A stretch of 42,358 nt of DNA from Gammaproteobacteria bacterium (GTDB lineage Bacteria; Pseudomonadota; Gammaproteobacteria; GRL18): the NCBI GenBank assembly GCA_027012135.1, contig JALUZF010000027.1, positions 1-42,358 on the forward strand, read 5' to 3'. Each line of letters opens with the position of its first letter. Position 1 is the stretch's first letter. Made by a program: the position numbers and the translations under genes. The notes beneath the pieces were generated by a model. That model did no database searches. It had not been told where the DNA came from and saw only the letters and a program-made list of their open reading frames with translations. Below are positions 26,401 through 34,044 of the stretch, in pieces.

Positions 26401-27297
26401 GCCAAATTATTCCTGCATGCGGTGTTAATGGCTTCTAAAATCGCTAAGGAGACCGGCGGTAACCGCATCCATATTATGGAATACGATGCCATAGAGCTTA
26501 ATCATCGCCAGGAATTACAGCTTTGGGCGACCCGTATTGATCAGATGGTTAAACATAATCAACTGGATATCCGCTGTCATAGACTGCATCCTATTGTTGA
26601 TCAAAGCTTGCCCCCTCATTATGAAATGCTGCTGCTGGTAAAGGATAAAGATGGCAAACACAGTCCACCGGCAGAATTTATTGAGGCAGCAGAACTGTAT
26701 AATAAAATGGTAGATGTGGATCGTTGGGTGGTTAATTATGTACTTAACTGGTATTCAGAACACCCTGAACAACTGGAACAAATGGGCGGAGTGGCTATCA
26801 ATCTGTCCGGGCATAGTTTAAATGATATGGATTTTCTGGAGTTTATTCAGGGTGTTTTTGAACAATATACTGTTGTACCAGAGCGAATTTGTTTTGAAAT
26901 TACTGAAACCGTGGCAATTAAAAACATGAATCATGCCATTAATATTATTCATGCCATCAAGGATATCGGTTGTGAATTTTCTCTGGATGACTTCGGTACC
27001 GGCCTGTCATCCTATGCTTATTTAAAGAACCTGCCCGTAGATTACCTTAAAATTGACGGGGTGTTTATTAAAGATATCGCCAATAATCCTGAAGATCGTG
27101 CCATGGTTAAATCCATTAACGAAATTGGGCATTTTCTGGGCATGAAAACAGTCGCTGAATACGTAGAAAATGATGATATTCTGCAGGTGCTTAAAGAACT
27201 GGGTGTGGATTATGCCCAGGGCTTTGGTGTAGAAAAACCTATTTTAATCCATGATATGTTCAAGCAGGATGTATCACAGCTTAGCACAGCTCATTAA
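23461..27297 (+). CDS. PilZ-DUF1631-GGDEF-EAL c-di-GMP signalling protein
   Basis: A 1278-residue soluble protein starting with TTG. Residues about 1-110 resemble a PilZ domain (RRNHHRTPLRVDA and NVGFDGLLLKW, close to the RxxxR and DxSxxG motifs). Residues about 130-840 match DUF1631 in pattern, including the C-terminal VNDYVIFIKKNNKEKLQFIWG stretch. A GGDEF domain starts near 845, but its signature is GIDEF (925-929), so cyclase activity is doubtful. The EAL domain (about 1030-1270) retains YEM(LLL) at 1054, the Asn of INLSG, FEITET, DDFGTG (D1176, D1177), YLKID, AEYVE and AQGFG, so c-di-GMP phosphodiesterase activity is expected. It probably hydrolyses c-di-GMP under PilZ/GGDEF control. It follows purF by 97 nt. 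Confidence 0.87.
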   Translation: MERRNHHRTPLRVDATVYNKEGHSWPFVIENVGFDGLLLKWPEQQPLPDKLRIGERLNVSFSIAHETAPENFQLEVKINRIQDDSIAVEIINPAINALINLSREQLKQGLDSKHTSLDNNSRQIVEHIQQVFLNHLSKNTDIFFPVARDFLFERAETSRTNSTQLLFFDAIAIIDKVKSTLKIDFINAMEEHFKLCCTEKDRPSEQSYGDLDLITQDDFENWLAVNEIIVNTQPHFKEPLSHIKKRLAFLYGIDEDKIITNPYSAEIIFKKFAEVVHKYFETNEIAIELYKQFEKVLNNHLFEIYKEINNILMDNNILPVIEKQKLTIVKAPSESTEPVQQVSYSSAASLYQAYSDQPQGIPPAYYQASRPVELLSPELAEHKTEITTLDNNLNLVPTYQTLKELLSFKSDNEAVDGSSEFFASEEYQQQLLQLVDDLTVVQKQHEQSALNNKDEQFVVDTELDKHIDKEKYAHEMINEYLYTRDIITRLFNFIASDELLTKPVKKLLLFMHIPLLKVALLHKDVFESWSNPARIVINRLAMTDFEDEENKFYIKARGFVLYILKNYQRKLQVFEKVHEVLNQLLKLQAEYYNKNINKLIDKWNAQQIVTNELAMRLAEKPIPTLIADLISYQWIPILVTTYLEKGRDSVQWTQYLQVIDMLLLSIDENVHEEFIDNETILYILKQGLKETQQYDKKLLAKIVNYLTGRKSTSSITLNQEFITKLLINGYALSDKTAILKLSKPVSDALTQHNKHIAKRLKVNDYVIFIKKNNKEKLQFIWGSDNQNVFVFVGKSGTQQGVFTLSEVVSMLNDGRLSPTKEFDLPLMERSLYAVLGDVHDDMAKELSRDKLTGLIKRVEFIRIFDQALEKIKETGEGRSLCFVNIDKFNLINDAFGFEAGDQYLAQIVGHIRQSIDDEIFFARYGIDEFIILLPDDDEHKTQTFAEHLRKIIQNFTFNWEQDEVSLAASIGVVMVSEYNDAKLFLHAVLMASKIAKETGGNRIHIMEYDAIELNHRQELQLWATRIDQMVKHNQLDIRCHRLHPIVDQSLPPHYEMLLLVKDKDGKHSPPAEFIEAAELYNKMVDVDRWVVNYVLNWYSEHPEQLEQMGGVAINLSGHSLNDMDFLEFIQGVFEQYTVVPERICFEITETVAIKNMNHAINIIHAIKDIGCEFSLDDFGTGLSSYAYLKNLPVDYLKIDGVFIKDIANNPEDRAMVKSINEIGHFLGMKTVAEYVENDDILQVLKELGVDYAQGFGVEKPILIHDMFKQDVSQLSTAH

Positions 27298-27314
27298 TTC
27301 AAACTTCAAATCAA

Positions 27315-28055
27315 TTACTGAGCATTAATAATCTGACCATTAATGTCTTTACTGTCCACTCCCATTAAGTATAAATAAGCATTCATAATATCTGCCGGTT
27401 GGGCAATGGTATTGGGGTTTTCTCCAGGATAGGCCCTGGAGCGCATAGTGGTTGCCACTTTACCGGGGTTAATGCAGTTAAAACGAATATTGGTATTGGC
27501 TTCCATTTCATCGGCCAGGATCTGCATCATATTATTAGTGGCCGCCTTACTGATGGCATAGGCACCCCAATAGGCCTTACCTTTAATTCCCACATCATCG
27601 GTTGTAAACACTACGGAGGCAGCATCGGATTTTTCCAGCAAAGGCAGGCACATGCGAGTCAGCATATAGGGTGAATTAAGATTAACCTGCATTACCTTTG
27701 ACCAGTGTTCCATATCGTATTGACTAATTGGGGTCAGGCTACCTAATAGTGCAGCATTGTGCAGAATACCGTCCAGTCGTCCAAACTCTTTATCCAGAGT
27801 CAGCTGCATATCCTGGTAATCTTTGGCACTGGAGCCTTCAAGGTTCATGGGATAAATGGCAGGCTGAGGATTGCCGGCCTGTTCAATTTCATCATAAACA
27901 TGCTCCAGCTTTTCTATAGTTTTGCCCAGTAGTATAACGGTAGCACCATGCTGGGCATAGGCTTTGGCAGCCGCCTTACCAATGCCGTCACCTGCACCGG
28001 TAACAAGAAGTACACGATCCTTTAATAATTGTTCAGGTGCAGAGTAATCGTACAT
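27315..28055 (-). CDS. yciK: YciK-family short-chain dehydrogenase
   Basis: A 246-residue Rossmann-fold oxidoreductase. Cofactor motif TGAGDGIG (19-26), NAA in LHNAALLG, VNLNSPY, and the catalytic pair Y166 and K170 in WGAYAISK are present. The position of the usual catalytic serine (13 residues before the tyrosine) is D153 in FTTDDVG; YciK of E. coli has FTSSSVG. The C-terminal NCINPGKVATTMRSRAYPGENP matches the YciK subgroup, whose substrate is unknown. In pseudomonads the corresponding SDR gene is next to mupP-ubiG. Here the two are separated by the hpn segment and a MITE. Confidence 0.88.
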   Translation of the reverse strand: MYDYSAPEQLLKDRVLLVTGAGDGIGKAAAKAYAQHGATVILLGKTIEKLEHVYDEIEQAGNPQPAIYPMNLEGSSAKDYQDMQLTLDKEFGRLDGILHNAALLGSLTPISQYDMEHWSKVMQVNLNSPYMLTRMCLPLLEKSDAASVVFTTDDVGIKGKAYWGAYAISKAATNNMMQILADEMEANTNIRFNCINPGKVATTMRSRAYPGENPNTIAQPADIMNAYLYLMGVDSKDINGQIINAQ

Positions 28056-28099
28056 TGATAATTTCCTTTAAGATCTATGATGTATGGAATAAAAGATTT

Positions 28100-28270
28100 G
28101 TATCTATTCAGTGTATCGGGCCGTAAGTGGCTGCAGGTACTGTATTTCCGGGGGCGCTCAAGTACGTCCATGTATCGCTTTGTGAAAACATCCATGTTTT
28201 CAAAACCCCGTAAATACAGTACCTGCAGCCATTTACTCTATGTCATATTAAATTTATGCTGAATAGTTAC
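28100..28270 (+). mobile_element. MITE copy B (171 bp), IS66-like ends, 8-bp target duplication
   Basis: Ends are GTATCTATTCAGT (28100-28112) and, in reverse complement, GTAACTATTCAGC (28258-28270). It is flanked by a perfect 8-bp direct repeat AAAGATTT at 28092-28099 and 28271-28278. The core carries the family hallmarks CGCTCAAGTACGTCCATG and GAAAACATCCATGTTTTC and the subterminal inverted arms TGCAGGTACTGT / ACAGTACCTGCA. It has the same orientation as copy C. The open frame across it is an artefact of the element. It lies between the SDR gene and hpnE. Confidence 0.9.
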
Positions 28271-28308
28271 AAAGATTTTAGACATATTTTGAATGCGGGT
28301 AAAGTACT

Positions 28309-29712
28309 TTACCGTTTCCGCTGCTCAATAATATGCTGTGCTACCTGCATTCCACTTATAACAGCCCCTTCCAGTGTTGCCGGATAAGGCGTACGGGTAT
28401 AGTCTCCAGCCAGAAATAATTGTTTGTGAGAGGTCTTAAAACTCGGGCGAATAGTATTAATATTAACCGTACAGTTAAAGGTGGCTTTTTTTTCTATAAC
28501 CACCTGGTAGTCCTGCCAGAAAGGTAAATCCGGCTGCACCAGTTTCAGTTCATTATGAATGGTGTCTACAAGTTGTTCTTCAGGAAGCTGCAGATGTCTG
28601 CCCGAACTACTGATAACCACTGCAATCAGACCGGGCTGTTTATTGATACGATGATCAATGGCCCATTGGCTTAAGGTACCAAAAAAACCAGTCATGACCT
28701 GCTCTAATTTAATGTGTTCCGGATACTGAAGATAGACAGTACAGATAGGCTGGTAAGTAAATTTCAGTTTGCTCTGTTCCGGTTTCAGTCTAAAAACCCG
28801 GCCTTGCAGTTTTTGTGCTATATAAGCCGGTGTCGCCAGTATCAGGGTATTGGCCGTTATTGTCTGCTTAGAGGTACGAATTATAAAGGTGTTCGAAGAA
28901 AGTGGACCTGTCTGAAGTTCAATCTTCTCAACCCGGTATTTGAACAGGATATTACCCCGATGTTGACAGATATAACTGAGTGCTTTATTTACAAATACCG
29001 AAGACAGATCGCTTTTAAAAAATAATAAATCTGAGTCCTGACGGTTATGGTTAAAGCTTTTTTCCAGAACAGTGAGGAAAACCCGGGCAGAGGCTTCTTT
29101 TATGGGGGTGTTCATGGTTGCCAGGCATAAGGGTTCCCATAAGGCTTCAATGAGCAGTTGAGATTGAGAATAATGGTTTAACAGTTCTGCCACTGAGCAG
29201 TCTTCCGTTAGTGTAAACTTTTTTAACCGGATCCGTACTAACATTAAAACCAGTTTTAAACGGTCTTTTAAGCTAATGTTTTTAAATGTCAGCATAGCGA
29301 TCATTAAATGCCAGGGTGCAGGCAGTGCAGGTGCTGTGAGACGGATAACAGGGGAGTGGGGTGAGTATAAAACCAGGTTTAAGGATTGTCGGTGTAACAC
29401 ATCCTGTTCCTTAATGCCCAGTTGTTTAAACAGTTTTAAAGTGTGCTGATAGGCTCCCAGCATAATATGCTGGCCGTTATCGAGCAGGGTATCAGGAAAA
29501 CTTTTTCTGTACTGCACACCTCTGGCTCGTCCACCGGCCAGGGGTGCTGCTTCAAGCAGCTGAACCGAAATGCCGGCCTGGGCGAGTGTTGCGGCACAGG
29601 CCAGGCCGCTCCAGCCAGCACCGATAATATGTACTGTTGAAGAGTACGCCTGGCTGTTCTGATTCATGGCTTTTATTTTCCCGGCTGAAGGCTCTTTATT
29701 TTCCTGGCTCAA
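28309..29712 (-). CDS. hpnE: Hydroxysqualene dehydroxylase
   Basis: A 467-residue FAD-dependent amine-oxidase-fold enzyme. The dinucleotide-binding motif IIGAGWSGLACAATLAQAG, with the acidic end LLEAAPLAGGRARG, is near the N-terminus. DNGQHIMLGAYQHTL and the C-terminal LFLAGDYTRTPYPATLEGAVISGMQVA are typical of HpnE. It reduces hydroxysqualene to squalene, the last step of the HpnCDE route from farnesyl diphosphate. The start shown is TTG, overlapping the hpnD stop as TTGA; ATG 29667 (residue 16) would still include the FAD motif and is a real alternative. Cotranslated with hpnD. No squalene-hopene cyclase is in the window. Confidence 0.92.
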   Translation of the reverse strand: MSQENKEPSAGKIKAMNQNSQAYSSTVHIIGAGWSGLACAATLAQAGISVQLLEAAPLAGGRARGVQYRKSFPDTLLDNGQHIMLGAYQHTLKLFKQLGIKEQDVLHRQSLNLVLYSPHSPVIRLTAPALPAPWHLMIAMLTFKNISLKDRLKLVLMLVRIRLKKFTLTEDCSVAELLNHYSQSQLLIEALWEPLCLATMNTPIKEASARVFLTVLEKSFNHNRQDSDLLFFKSDLSSVFVNKALSYICQHRGNILFKYRVEKIELQTGPLSSNTFIIRTSKQTITANTLILATPAYIAQKLQGRVFRLKPEQSKLKFTYQPICTVYLQYPEHIKLEQVMTGFFGTLSQWAIDHRINKQPGLIAVVISSSGRHLQLPEEQLVDTIHNELKLVQPDLPFWQDYQVVIEKKATFNCTVNINTIRPSFKTSHKQLFLAGDYTRTPYPATLEGAVISGMQVAQHIIEQRKR

Positions 29713-30569
29713 GGCTGCTTCTTGAGATTTAAACGGTATTCACGGCGGGCGGTACGCCAGGCTATCCAGAGTTTTTTCAGTTTAGCCACTTTCACTCTCT
29801 GCTCCAGAACCGGGTAGTTTTTCTGCTGGATTTTTTTTAACAGGGCGTAATAAATTTCCGCCATAATAATACCGGTACGCTGAGCATAACGATCTTCAGG
29901 AGGCAGTGCCTTAAAGGCATCCTGATAGAACTGCTCTGCTCGATGAGCCTGAAATTTAAACAGTTCAAGAGCTCTGGCACCGCTTTTACCGGCAGCCAGG
30001 TCATTATTTGACAGTTCAAAGCGTTTTAGCTCATCCTGAGGGATGTAAAACCGACCGCGCAGAGTATCTTCTTTAACATCCCGCAGGATATTAATTAACT
30101 GCAAAGCTGTCCCCAGTTTTTTGGCGTATTCTATAGTCTGCTTATTCTGGTAACCCAGGATTGCAATGGTTAATAAACCGACTACACCGGCCACCCGATA
30201 GCAGTAAAGTGAAAGCGCATTAAAATCAGGATATTGGCTGGTGTGCAGATCCATTTCCATGCCCGTGATCAGTTCCTGAAAATAATCCTGTTGCAATGGG
30301 TAATGATTGATACTGGTCTGTAAGGCCCGGGCAACGGGATGATTAGGCTGACCATTAAAGAGTTCGTTAACTTCATGACGCCACCAGTTCAATTTACTGG
30401 CAGCCACCTGTGGATCAGAACATTCATCCACTACATCGTCTACTTCACGGCAAAAGGCATACAGGGCGGTCATAGCCTGACGCTGCTGCGGAGTCAGGAA
30501 CAGAAAACTGTAATAGAAACTGGAGCTGCTTTGCTGGGTTTTTTCCTGACAATATTCGTCTGGGGTCAT
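29709..30569 (-). CDS. hpnD: Presqualene diphosphate synthase
   Basis: A 286-residue trans-prenyltransferase of the squalene/phytoene synthase family. The first aspartate-rich motif is in FCREVDDVVDE, the second in INILRDVKEDTLRGRFYIP, with YCYRVAGVVGLL between them. It joins two farnesyl diphosphates to presqualene diphosphate. The RGRFYIPQDEL sequence and its operon partner hpnE support HpnD over HpnC. Its start is ATG at 30569. Confidence 0.93.
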   Translation of the reverse strand: MTPDEYCQEKTQQSSSSFYYSFLFLTPQQRQAMTALYAFCREVDDVVDECSDPQVAASKLNWWRHEVNELFNGQPNHPVARALQTSINHYPLQQDYFQELITGMEMDLHTSQYPDFNALSLYCYRVAGVVGLLTIAILGYQNKQTIEYAKKLGTALQLINILRDVKEDTLRGRFYIPQDELKRFELSNNDLAAGKSGARALELFKFQAHRAEQFYQDAFKALPPEDRYAQRTGIIMAEIYYALLKKIQQKNYPVLEQRVKVAKLKKLWIAWRTARREYRLNLKKQP

Positions 30570-30682
30570 AAATTGAGCTTTCTGGCCGGGATAATCCTAT
30601 ATTAAACAAGAATATCTGTGAATAATCACTATCATCTCACAAAATCACTTTTTATGATCTATTATTATATCATCTAACCTGA

Positions 30683-30697
30683 TTTATTTAGGTTTAA
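30683..30697 (+). other. 15-bp shared intergenic motif, site 3
   Basis: TTTATTTAGGTTTAA, identical to the sites at 876-890 and 1716-1730, ends 40 nt before the start of the 90-residue gene. It lies in the divergent space between hpnD and that gene. Function unknown. Confidence 0.5.
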
Positions 30698-30737
30698 GTA
30701 AAAAATTTTATCCTAAAGAAATTAACAGGGTCTGGAT

Positions 30738-31010
30738 ATGTCTGCAAGTGATAAAGAGGTTAATTACTCAGTGGTGTTTATGGGCGAGATTATCACCGGC
30801 TTTGATAAACAGCAGGTCATTCATAACCTTGTGAACATTACACGCCTGACGGAAAAACAGGTTGAAGAAAAGTTTTTTAATCAGGGTACCACTCGTTTAA
30901 TTATCAAGAAAACCCCGGATCTGGCTAAAGCCAGGCGTTATCATGGCAAGTTTCTCAGAGCCGGTATGGCTGTGGGTATACAGATGGACTTTGAAGATGC
31001 ACAGGATTAA
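30738..31010 (+). CDS. Small conserved-type protein of unknown function
   Basis: A 90-residue soluble protein: NYSVVFMGEIITGFDKQQVIHNLVNI, then VEEKFFNQGTTRLIIKKTPDLAKARRYHGKFLRAGMAVGIQ. This pattern (strand, VFxGEI, helix, ferredoxin-like second half ending in a helix with GxxVxI) is familiar from small domains fused at the start of some gammaproteobacterial membrane proteins, but I cannot give a function. No signal peptide or membrane helix. It is the only plus-strand gene within the minus-strand hpn segment, and it converges with the Cache-AlbA_2 gene (9 nt between stops). The 15-bp repeated motif is upstream. Confidence 0.75.
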   Translation: MSASDKEVNYSVVFMGEIITGFDKQQVIHNLVNITRLTEKQVEEKFFNQGTTRLIIKKTPDLAKARRYHGKFLRAGMAVGIQMDFEDAQD

Positions 31011-31019
31011 TGTGGTAAA

Positions 31020-32660
31020 TTAGTAACGGTTTTCAACGTACTTCAATACTTTGCTGACACTCAGTTTAACACTGGCCGGGCCGCTGCGAATATAAAAGTC
31101 TTCTTCATTTCTGTTATATAAAAATACCGGACGATTGGCTCGTTCACATTCAATCACCAGAATCGTTTTGTCTTCAACCTGATTAATGATCAGGTTCAGA
31201 AAACTGGAAAATTCCAGCCCGATATGCTGGCTGAGAAGATTTTTAAAATGCAGCATGATTTTGTCTTCATTGGCAAATTCGTCCGCATCTATACCCAGAA
31301 TTGTGCCATCATCATCCACTCCGATGAGCAGGATACCGCCATTGGTATTCATAAATCCCACCAGCCCTTTAAGCCAGGCAATTTCAATTTCCTTGCCGAA
31401 TTTTCCGCTTTTTAGATTTTTTCGCATGGTGGATTTGAATTCCAGGGTTTCACTCTCACCCTTGCGAATCAGCTCATAAATCTCATCTTCAAAGTGACTG
31501 CTGGAAATGGCTGTCTTGGGCACATCCTTAAGCTGGTGTGCGTATTTATTGACCAGAAAACGGGACATACCAAAGGCAAACAGTAATATAATTCCGCTGC
31601 CGGCCAGAACAAACGGGATATTTTCCCGAATAATTGCAGTGAGCGGCTTTTCCGGTACGATGACCCCGGCGTACAGGGAATGATGCTGGTGATCCAGGGA
31701 AAATATTTTGTACCACCAGCGCTTGCCATTACGGGAAAATCGGATAGTCTGATTAACTGGCCTTTTTTTATTGATCCAGTCAGTAACGGAGTCAAAAATG
31801 GTGTAATTGACTGAGTCATGACCAGGGGAAAATAAACTGCCTTTTTCCGGATTCCCCCTGAGGTATTGGGTGTTTCCGGGCGGCAGAATCACTTCCCCGT
31901 CCGGGCTGAGCAGGTAGGCAATATTACCGGTGTCCTGTTCCTTGCTGGATAAAGACCGGGCAATATCGGAAAGGGTAACATCATAAGCCAGAATATAGGT
32001 TTTATTGTCCTTGCCTTTCCAGCGGCTGACACCGGTAACTCCTGGGGTCTGCATGGTGTAAAAGCTATAGGGTTTGGTCCATTTACTCGGGGTTTTACTG
32101 TCCAGTGTCTGTGCCAGTTTAAACCAGGGGCGAGTCTGAGGACTGTAATCGACTTTTTCCTGCCATTTTTTTATTAACTGGTTATTGCCGTTCCATAAAC
32201 GCATTTCAGCCGAATTTTTGTTCTGTTGCGGATCAATATAACGGGATAACCAGTAATTGTCCTTGCGGGAAAAAAAATACTCTTTACCATCGGAACTGGC
32301 CAGAATAACCGAAGATATCTGGGGCAGGGTTTCCAGTACCGGAATAAATCGTTTATTAAAGGTATTTTGTTTATTCGGGGTCAGTGATTCCAGTTCAGCC
32401 CATTTGCGTGACAGCAGCAGGTTATTGCTGATGGGTTGAAAGATCTGCTGTTTTTTTTCGATGACTCGCTTTTCCGCAGCTTCAATTGCGGTCAGGGTAA
32501 TATCCTTTTGCACCTGGCGTACATAAAACCAGGATAAAACCAGGAAGGCTGTGCTTAATAGTAAAACCAGGATAATTAAATCCCGGGTCAGACGTCGGCG
32601 TACAGAAAGAGAGGCGCTTTTGTTCACGGGTGTATCTATAGATACTGGTTTTTCAGACAT
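31020..32660 (-). CDS. Transmembrane Cache receptor with Schlafen AlbA_2 output domain
   Basis: A 546-residue protein. TM1 lies at about 27-47 and TM2 at about 347-369, with a ~300-residue periplasmic region that reads as a double Cache sensor (PWFKLAQ, YSFYTMQTPGVTGVSRW, ILAYDVTLSDIARSLSS, IAYLLSPDGEVILPPGN). The cytoplasmic part (about 394-546) is a Schlafen AlbA_2 domain: GESETLEFKSTMR with acidic residues E402 and E407, GLVGFMNTNGGILLIGVDDDG with D449-D451, LVIECERANRPVFL and FYIRSGPASVKL. AlbA_2 domains bind nucleic acid, and some Schlafen proteins are tRNA/rRNA endonucleases using a three-acid site. It lies 59 nt after hpnC on the same strand. Ligand and output are unknown. Confidence 0.85.
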   Translation of the reverse strand: MSEKPVSIDTPVNKSASLSVRRRLTRDLIILVLLLSTAFLVLSWFYVRQVQKDITLTAIEAAEKRVIEKKQQIFQPISNNLLLSRKWAELESLTPNKQNTFNKRFIPVLETLPQISSVILASSDGKEYFFSRKDNYWLSRYIDPQQNKNSAEMRLWNGNNQLIKKWQEKVDYSPQTRPWFKLAQTLDSKTPSKWTKPYSFYTMQTPGVTGVSRWKGKDNKTYILAYDVTLSDIARSLSSKEQDTGNIAYLLSPDGEVILPPGNTQYLRGNPEKGSLFSPGHDSVNYTIFDSVTDWINKKRPVNQTIRFSRNGKRWWYKIFSLDHQHHSLYAGVIVPEKPLTAIIRENIPFVLAGSGIILLFAFGMSRFLVNKYAHQLKDVPKTAISSSHFEDEIYELIRKGESETLEFKSTMRKNLKSGKFGKEIEIAWLKGLVGFMNTNGGILLIGVDDDGTILGIDADEFANEDKIMLHFKNLLSQHIGLEFSSFLNLIINQVEDKTILVIECERANRPVFLYNRNEEDFYIRSGPASVKLSVSKVLKYVENRY

Positions 32661-32719
32661 AGCTGTATTGTCGTTATTTGACCTGAAGATATCAAGAAAA
32701 ATTTAGCAGCAGGAAAGTA

Positions 32720-33592
32720 TCAGAATAAAAACGGACATAACAGACCACGCCAGAGCATATTGAATTTATCCTGACGGGTTAAACGGGGACGCAGGTAAAT
32801 ATTATCGGTGTTTTGTTCCAGTTTTCTTAATACGGACATGCCGCCATAGTAAATAACCCCGATTTCAACGGCAAAGCGGCCAGACAGGTTTTTACATAAG
32901 GGCCGCCCCTGAATATAAATAGAACGTGCGCGCTGCAGCTGGAGTTTAAGCAGTTCCCTGGTATGCTCATTATTAATTTTTTGTCTTAGATCAGAAACAC
33001 TGACGGATAGCTGACTCATTTCATCCACAGGCAGATAGAGGCGATCATTTTCATCAATGTCCTGTGCAATATCCTGGTAGAAATTGATCAGCTGCAGTCC
33101 GGTGCAAATGGCATCGGAATGGTTCAGGTTTGCATTATCGGCACTGCGGTTAAGATAAAGCAGAATCCTGCCGACGGGGTTAGCGGATAAGGTACAGTAG
33201 TCCAGTATTTCAGAAAAGTTGTTATAACGGGTTTTTATGACATCCTGCTTAAACGCTTTAAGCAGATTATAAAAAAGGCTGACAGGAACCTGAAAACGAT
33301 TAATAACATCATTCAGGGCAATAAATACCGGATGAGTGGATGACAGACCGGCCTGTATTTTGTCCAGTTCCTCTTCAAAATCATTTAACAGGGATAACCT
33401 TTCAAATTCAGTGTGCTCACCTTCATCAGCAAAATCATCCGCACTGCGGGCAAAGGCATAGACGGCACTGACAGGATAACGCAGGTCTTTTTTCAGCAGG
33501 TGTGAAGCGACAGGGAAGTTTTCATAATGGCTGCGGGCCATAGCCATACAAAATTGATAAGCTTCTAGAAGCTGCGTGTCGGGAGCATGCAT
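32720..33592 (-). CDS. hpnC: Hydroxysqualene synthase
   Basis: A squalene/phytoene-synthase-fold enzyme, 290 residues from ATG 33592 (HAPDTQLLEAYQFCMAMARSHYENFPVASHLL). The open frame extends 49 codons further upstream, but that part is AT-rich, hydrophobic and absent from the family, so I exclude it. The family motifs are FARSADDFADEGE, YNNFSEILDYCTLSANPVGRILLYL and INFYQDIAQDIDENDRLYLP. It converts presqualene diphosphate to hydroxysqualene. It is separated from hpnDE by the Cache-AlbA_2 gene and a 90-residue gene, unlike the usual contiguous hpnCDE. Confidence 0.92.
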   Translation of the reverse strand: MHAPDTQLLEAYQFCMAMARSHYENFPVASHLLKKDLRYPVSAVYAFARSADDFADEGEHTEFERLSLLNDFEEELDKIQAGLSSTHPVFIALNDVINRFQVPVSLFYNLLKAFKQDVIKTRYNNFSEILDYCTLSANPVGRILLYLNRSADNANLNHSDAICTGLQLINFYQDIAQDIDENDRLYLPVDEMSQLSVSVSDLRQKINNEHTRELLKLQLQRARSIYIQGRPLCKNLSGRFAVEIGVIYYGGMSVLRKLEQNTDNIYLRPRLTRQDKFNMLWRGLLCPFLF

Positions 33593-33738
33593 TTGTTGTG
33601 ATTTTGCCGTTAAAATAAAGAAATATGTCGATATCTTTAATAAAATTTTAATATACTTTAAACTACAGATAATAACTATTACAAATACATTAAATCCTTT
33701 TGGTACAATCCGGAACTGAGGAAAATTTACCTGTATCA

Positions 33739-33761
33739 TCCGGTATTCTGACCAATATAAT
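33739..33761 (+). promoter_or_regulatory. Candidate -10 region for the small membrane protein gene
   Basis: A perfect TATAAT at 33756-33761 lies 29 nt before the start at 33791, with no good -35 hexamer at the expected distance. A short inverted repeat CCTGT-gattt-ACAGG follows at 33763-33777 in the expected leader. Confidence 0.35.
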
Positions 33762-33790
33762 ACCTGTGATTTACAGGCGAGGTAACAACG

Positions 33791-34012
33791 ATGAAAGATT
33801 TATTATTAGGCTTTTTAATTGGGGGAATTATCGGCCTGTGGATTGGGGTTAATCTGGGCAAGGATCAACCTATTATGTCCAACCCTTTTGGCGACAGTGC
33901 CCGTATGCAGGAAATGGATAAAAAGTTTCAGCAGATACAGAAAGATGTCAGTGAAAAAAGCCAGGAACTCTACAATGACACCAAACGTGCAGTTGACGAT
34001 GCCCTGGATTAA
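33791..34012 (+). CDS. Small YtxH-like membrane protein
   Basis: A 73-residue protein with one N-terminal glycine-rich membrane helix (DLLLGFLIGGIIGLWIGVNLG, residues 3-23) followed by a charged amphipathic helix (MQEMDKKFQQIQKDVSEKSQELYNDTKRAVDDAL) that may form a coiled coil. The layout resembles YtxH-like and other small envelope-stress proteins, whose functions are not defined. The start is supported by GAGG at 33779-33782, 8 nt before ATG. It is a single plus-strand gene between divergent hpnC and convergent mupP. Confidence 0.75.
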   Translation: MKDLLLGFLIGGIIGLWIGVNLGKDQPIMSNPFGDSARMQEMDKKFQQIQKDVSEKSQELYNDTKRAVDDALD

Positions 34013-34044
34013 ACTGCTTCTTAACACTTCTTAGCTCTTACCCC

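Noticed and set aside
28077-28262. Open frame across MITE copy B that could be called a 61-residue protein
   Set aside because: It is produced by the palindromic element, lacks a ribosome site, and similar frames arise in the other copies.
33593-33739. N-terminal extension of HpnC by 49 residues
   Set aside because: The extension is AT-rich, hydrophobic and not part of the family; ATG 33592 gives normal length.
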